A DNA stretch of 8,615 nucleotides from Ahrensia sp. (GTDB taxonomy: Bacteria > Pseudomonadota > Alphaproteobacteria > Rhizobiales > Rhizobiaceae): the NCBI GenBank assembly GCA_002698425.1, contig NZXU01000064.1:1-8615 (forward strand), read 5' to 3'. The notes under the pieces were generated by a model. The model searched no databases, was not told the DNA's origin, and worked only from the letters and a program-made list of their open reading frames with translations. Below, piece after piece: positions 5,020-8,615 of this stretch; the stretch's first letter is position 1; every line of letters starts with the position of its first letter. The translations under genes and the position numbers were made by a program.

Positions 5020-7014
5020 ATGCGCACGCGTATGGCGCGACACACAGTTGAAGAAGCGGCGGGGCAGGGAAAGGTGGATGTGGTGCGGTACCTGTGTGAG
5101 CTGCCACAGGGCCACCGTGACGCTGTAGACCCATGGGCGCTGAACGCAGCCATGGTATCGGCGGCCCAGAACGGCCATTCCAATGTGGTGCGGTACTTGT
5201 GTGAGCTGCCACTGGATCGCGGCGTGGACCCATCAGCTAACGCCAACCGCGCCGTTAGAAGGGCAGTACGGCATTTGGATGTAGTGCGATACCTGTGTGA
5301 GCTGCCACTGGATCGAGGTGTGGATCCATCAGCAGACAACAACTCCGCCGTTCGAAATGCAGCATCCAGGGGCCATGTGGATGTGGTGCGGTACCTGTGT
5401 GAGCTGCCGCTACATCGAGGCGTGGACCCATCCAATGCAGCGTGCACATCGCATGTTGATGTGGTGCGGTACTTGTGCGAGCTGCCACTGGATCGCGGCG
5501 TGAACCCATCAGCAGACAACAACTTCGCCGTTCGAATTGCAGCATGCCGCGGTCGTGTGGATGTGTTGCGGTACCTGTGTGAGCTGCCACTGGATCGCGG
5601 CGTGGACCCATCAGCAGACAACAACTTCGCCCTTCGATGGGCAGCAATGAACGGCCACGTGGATGTGGTGCGGTACTTGTGTGAGCTGCCACTGGATCGT
5701 GGCGTGGATCTATCAGCAGACAACAACTTCGCCGTTCGAAGTGCAGCACGCGATGGCCACGTGGATGTGGTGCGGTACTTGTGTGAGCTGCCACTGGATG
5801 GAGGCGTGGATCCATCAGCAGACAACAACTACGCACTTCGACGGGCAGCAATCAACGGCCACGTGGGTGTGGTGCGGTACTTGTGTGAGCTGCCACTGGA
5901 TCGAGGCGTGGACCCATCAGCAGACCACAACGACGCCGTTCGATGGGCAGCACGCAACGGCCATGTGGATGTGTTGCGGTGCCTGTGTGAGCTGCCACTG
6001 GATGGAGGCGTGGACCCATCAGCAGACAACAACGACGCCGTTCGATGGGCAGCACGCAACGGTCACGTGGATGTGGTCCGGTACCTGTGTGAGCTGCCAC
6101 TGGATCGAGGCGTGGATCCATCAGCAGACAACAACTCCGCCATGCGAGAGGCAGCACGCCACGGCCATTCGGATGTGTTGCGGTACCTGTGCGAGCTGCC
6201 TCTGAATCGAGGCGTGGATCCATCAGCAGACAACAACTCCGCCGTTCGATGGACAGCACGCAACGGCGACATGGATGTGGTGCGGTACTTGTGTGAGCTG
6301 CCACTGGATCGAGGCGTGGACCCATCTGCAGACCACAATCACGCCATTAAAACCGCAGCAAGCGGCGGGCATGTGGATGTGGTGCGGTACCTGTGTGAGC
6401 TGCCATTAGATCGTGGCGTGGATCCATCAGCAGACAATAACTCCGCCGTGCGATCAACAACATACACCGGCAGGGTGGATGTGGTGCGGTACCTGTGCGA
6501 GCTGCCACGCCATCGAGGCGTGGATCCTGTACGCGCCGTCCACTTTCCCGATGGAGTGTCGACATGGGCAAACCCGCGGCGTGCATGCTTGGATCTAGTG
6601 TGGTACCTGTGGGACAACCATGTACCTAAGGCCGTGCACCTCCAAATCGTCAGGGTGGGGTGCAATCTGCTGGGTCTGACAGACTACATGTACGGCACAG
6701 CCCCCGAGATTGCACTGAACAGCAGGCATGGTACCCTTGGCTATCGGTCACGGTTTGGACGCATGGCGGCTAGGCAGCCGCTGCTGATGCTACGAGCCGT
6801 TGTCCGAGCAAAGCGCAGCGACGCAGTCGCGCTCACAGCGCCCAAGCTCGCAGCGTGGACCGGTGGAAATAGGCAGCGTACCCACAGGTGCCGCCCTTAC
6901 CGCAGACGTTCGGCAAGGGCCCACGTGTCTAACGGTGGTGACACCACCCACAACGAACACCCCAAATGCTGGGCGATAGCTGGGCAAGCAATGTGTCAAC
7001 AAAACGAATACTAG
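5020..7014 (+). CDS. Ankyrin-repeat protein, 664 aa
   Basis: About 15 tandem units of 34 residues (about residues 19-507) follow the pattern HVDVVRYLCELPLDRGVDPS then ADNN-x-AVRWAARNG: the ankyrin helix-turn-helix with an unusual ELPLDRG insert and no TPLH motif. Ankyrin arrays are protein-binding scaffolds; the partner is unknown and there is no signal peptide, membrane segment or catalytic domain. Unit 2 lacks 2 residues and unit 4 lacks 8, both in-frame losses, which argues that the frame is under selection. Every full unit has a Cys in YLCELP. After unit 15 a degenerate unit (ACLDLVWYLWDN) leads into a 120-residue tail of unknown nature that becomes Arg-rich. ATG 5020 is the first after the in-frame stop at 4981-4983; a second ATG at 5032 is an alternative. 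No intron is needed. The tail after about residue 600 is low in recognisable structure, so an unrecognised intron near the 3' end is possible. Confidence 0.85.
   Translation: MRTRMARHTVEEAAGQGKVDVVRYLCELPQGHRDAVDPWALNAAMVSAAQNGHSNVVRYLCELPLDRGVDPSANANRAVRRAVRHLDVVRYLCELPLDRGVDPSADNNSAVRNAASRGHVDVVRYLCELPLHRGVDPSNAACTSHVDVVRYLCELPLDRGVNPSADNNFAVRIAACRGRVDVLRYLCELPLDRGVDPSADNNFALRWAAMNGHVDVVRYLCELPLDRGVDLSADNNFAVRSAARDGHVDVVRYLCELPLDGGVDPSADNNYALRRAAINGHVGVVRYLCELPLDRGVDPSADHNDAVRWAARNGHVDVLRCLCELPLDGGVDPSADNNDAVRWAARNGHVDVVRYLCELPLDRGVDPSADNNSAMREAARHGHSDVLRYLCELPLNRGVDPSADNNSAVRWTARNGDMDVVRYLCELPLDRGVDPSADHNHAIKTAASGGHVDVVRYLCELPLDRGVDPSADNNSAVRSTTYTGRVDVVRYLCELPRHRGVDPVRAVHFPDGVSTWANPRRACLDLVWYLWDNHVPKAVHLQIVRVGCNLLGLTDYMYGTAPEIALNSRHGTLGYRSRFGRMAARQPLLMLRAVVRAKRSDAVALTAPKLAAWTGGNRQRTHRCRPYRRRSARAHVSNGGDTTHNEHPKCWAIAGQAMCQQNEY
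5074..6540 (+). repeat. Tandem array of ~102-bp units encoding ankyrin repeats
   Basis: About 15 copies with very high nucleotide identity; the stretch CTGTGTGAGCTGCCACTGGA recurs with few changes in most units. Two units are shortened by 6 and 24 bp. Because the period is a multiple of three, long open frames appear in all other frames and on the minus strand; they are by-products. Near-identity suggests recent unit duplication or gene conversion. Confidence 0.95.
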
Positions 7015-7066
7015 TAGTACAGCAGCTTTTTCGCACTGTATCTCGCCACACTCGCATTACGTGTAG

Positions 7067-7333
7067 CTACTCGTCCACTACCAGCGTTCCTGCCACGACG
7101 ACCGGTACCTGCCACGCGGTGCGGTTGGGCAAAGCCAGCGCGACCACTGGCAGTTGCACACCACCACATACGTCTAAAGCCGGGGAGATCTGGTGCTCGG
7201 CAGGCCAAGAGCGCTGGTGAAGGTGGCTCTGCTCTGTGAAAAGTGCTGTGTGCGAGGTGCGACGTGAGAAGAAGAGCCCCTCCCCTTCGGCAATAGGCAA
7301 TACCATCTGCTGGCTCGACAGGCGGTGATACAT
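7067..7333 (-). CDS. Possible small ORF or 3'-terminal exon, unknown product
   Basis: From ATG at 7333 the minus strand is open for 88 codons to the TAG at 7067-7069. The frame is open further upstream to about 7444. CTCGTCGACAG just upstream of the ATG would serve as a splice acceptor, so this could be the last exon of a longer gene. The C-terminus reads GGVQLPVVALALPNRTAWQV then PVVVAGTLVVDE, which looks like real hydrophobic beta-type protein, but no family is recognised. It is convergent with the ankyrin gene, with 52 bp between the stops. A competing minus-strand frame (7011-7535) overlaps it. It might belong to the GC-rich gene at 7653-8615, but that gene has its own stop. Confidence 0.3.
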   Translation of the reverse strand: MYHRLSSQQMVLPIAEGEGLFFSRRTSHTALFTEQSHLHQRSWPAEHQISPALDVCGGVQLPVVALALPNRTAWQVPVVVAGTLVVDE

Positions 7334-7652
7334 GGGAGTCGGGGCTCCTGTCGACGAGGGGAATGTTGGCACGTGGGGTAGTGTGCGTGTGGCCGCGCTG
7401 CGAGTGTGTTCGGTGGGTACCAACCACTTGGGACTTGAGCTCACCTGTGACGGGCCTCGGCTCGTGGCAGCGTGGTGCGGTGTGGGTGCACGCCTTGGAT
7501 GCAGAGCTACTGATGCGCGTACGCGTTACGTGCAAATAATGTTAACGTTTGTACGATCTGTTCGAGCGGTGTCTAACAAGCCCCTCGGGTCATTGGCCTG
7601 AACACCAGGCACAACTACACATGCCCTGCAAACCCATGTGCAGCGCGAGAAG
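7334..7652. other. Intergenic stretch, no supported gene
   Basis: Between the possible small minus-strand exon and the stop of the GC-rich gene. Overlapping open frames exist on both strands, but none shows codon bias or family resemblance. It probably contains the 3' untranslated region of the GC-rich minus-strand gene. Confidence 0.4.
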
Positions 7653-8615
7653 CTACCCGGTGGTGGGGCGTACGTGGGGAAGGCCTAGGGTTCCAGTGGC
7701 ACCCCCACCCTCTCCCGCACTACCCATCATGTCCAGCCGCCGCCCACGGTGTCCGGTTGCCGTGGCCGAGGACGCGTCGACACTGCGTCTGGATGCAGCG
7801 TGCGGCCGCACGCCGGACGGCGACCAGGCGCGCAGCACTACATCGTCACCGCCGACAAGGTGGCGCGGGTGGCGGCGGCTGGGGTTGCCATCCCCACCAG
7901 GCGCTACGAGCGCCGTGGCGGAGCGGCTTGTTCCGAGTGTGGCGGCCTTGATGAGCGCCTTGGTGAGAGGTGTGGGCCTGCGTAGGGCTCTAGCACGCCG
8001 CCGCCTCGCGCGCGCCTTCTTGCCGAGCCGCTTCTTCTTCTTCTTCGGCACCGGGATGGGCTGGAACTCCGGCAGCGCACCCTGCCGCTGCTTCCGCCGC
8101 AGGCTCTTCTTCGCGGCCCGAAGTCCGCCCAGCTTCAGCCGCCCGCCCACGTTGGCGCCGGCGGTCTTGGACAGCATGGCTGCGGCTGCCAAGCCCTGCC
8201 GGCCGAGCACGCCGGCGGAGGCGCTGCCACGCAGGCGTGGCTGTGTGAGCGCGAACCCCTCCCGCGGCGCCAGCACCGCCTGCGACACGCTGGACGTGAC
8301 CTCGCGACGGAGCTTCGGCCCGGCGAGCGTGCTGCCGTCCGCCACGCCCCACGCCCGCTGCGCCGTCCCGGAGGGCGCGGCGGCCACGAGGGAGCCGTTG
8401 GGTTTCAGCGCGCCCAGCGGCGGCGCCAGGCTAGACAGCCGCAGCGCACGCTGGTCGCCCCGACACATGTTGCGCACGCGGCGCTGCGTCACGTCGCCGG
8501 TGCGGGGGGACAGGAGCTCCAGCTGGGAGCCGACCGGGAGGAATTCACCGCCGTACGCCACGGGCGCCGGCGCCTTGTTGGCACGCTTCAACAGCCGGAG
8601 GCGGTACTCGAGCAG
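7653..8615 (-). CDS. Basic, Lys/Arg-rich protein of unknown function (3' part, 5' end outside window)
   Basis: The minus-strand frame is open from the right edge (first codons LLEYRLRLLKRANK) to a TAG at 7653-7655, 320 codons. No ATG lies in the first part and the frame is open at the edge, so the start, or an upstream exon, lies outside the window. Codons end in G or C almost throughout, a strong sign of real coding. No catalytic family is recognised. Residues near VPKKKKKRLGKKARARRRRA form a dense basic cluster that would serve as a nuclear or nucleolar localisation signal and could contact nucleic acid. The C-terminal third is low in complexity (Gly, Ser, Arg, His). The GC content is clearly higher than in the ankyrin and PCIF1 genes. 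An intron in the C-terminal part cannot be excluded. Confidence 0.7.
   Translation of the reverse strand: MLEYRLRLLKRANKAPAPVAYGGEFLPVGSQLELLSPRTGDVTQRRVRNMCRGDQRALRLSSLAPPLGALKPNGSLVAAAPSGTAQRAWGVADGSTLAGPKLRREVTSSVSQAVLAPREGFALTQPRLRGSASAGVLGRQGLAAAAMLSKTAGANVGGRLKLGGLRAAKKSLRRKQRQGALPEFQPIPVPKKKKKRLGKKARARRRRARALRRPTPLTKALIKAATLGTSRSATALVAPGGDGNPSRRHPRHLVGGDDVVLRAWSPSGVRPHAASRRSVDASSATATGHRGRRLDMMGSAGEGGGATGTLGLPHVRPTTG

Noticed and set aside
4980..6338. Long minus-strand frames and extra plus-strand frames over the ankyrin array (up to 282 codons)
   Set aside because: The ~102-bp period keeps all frames open together; only the ankyrin frame gives a known fold and tolerates in-frame unit deletions.
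5074..6540. Regularly spaced repeats that could suggest a CRISPR array
   Set aside because: The whole 102-bp unit is repeated and encodes ankyrin repeats; there are no unique spacers or cas genes, and the context is eukaryotic.
1..8615. tRNA, rRNA, insertion-sequence or transposase genes
   Set aside because: No cloverleaf, rRNA core, transposase motif or terminal inverted repeats with target duplications were seen.

Overview
This is nuclear DNA from a GC-rich microbial eukaryote, probably a free-living protist; no genus can be named from the sequence. Evidence: a gene split by short spliceosomal introns (68-118 bp, GT...AG) whose exons join in phase into a recognisable eukaryotic protein, long (GT)n/(GC)n tracts, a large near-identical ankyrin array, and no bacterial operon layout or Shine-Dalgarno pattern.

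Layout. Positions 1-371 may hold the 3' end of an upstream gene (weak). Positions 380-999 are intergenic and contain a degenerate relic of the ankyrin gene family (about 450-616) and a 127-bp alternating purine-pyrimidine tract (801-927). Positions 1000-3817 (+) hold the main gene, a multi-exon homologue of PCIF1/CAPAM, the cap-specific mRNA adenosine-N6 methyltransferase. The catalytic NPPF motif is intact and the second half follows the human protein closely. The first ~280 residues, including a degenerate WW-like segment, are reconstructed and less certain. The last exon ends in a Gly/Ala tail encoded by a (GGGGCT)n G-quadruplex-type repeat. Positions 4077-4395 (-) show a cysteine-paired reading frame broken by one stop. 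Positions 4454-4693 (+) hold a second ankyrin-family relic that shares a 67-bp, ~88% identical segment with the relic at 515-581, so the PCIF1 gene sits between two related direct repeats. Positions 5020-7014 (+) are an intact 664-aa ankyrin-repeat protein (about 15 units of 34 aa). Positions 7067-7333 (-) carry a possible small exon. Positions 7653-8615 (-) are the 3' part of a very GC-rich gene for a basic, lysine/arginine-rich protein of unknown function that runs off the right edge.

How the parts relate. No operon or shared pathway is visible; the genes look independent. The strongest relationship is evolutionary: pieces of the ankyrin gene's N-terminal unit recur on both sides of the PCIF1 gene, which points to local duplication and decay. 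The most informative content is the divergent PCIF1 homologue with an uncharacterised N-terminal extension, and its flanking Z-DNA-prone and G4-prone sequences.
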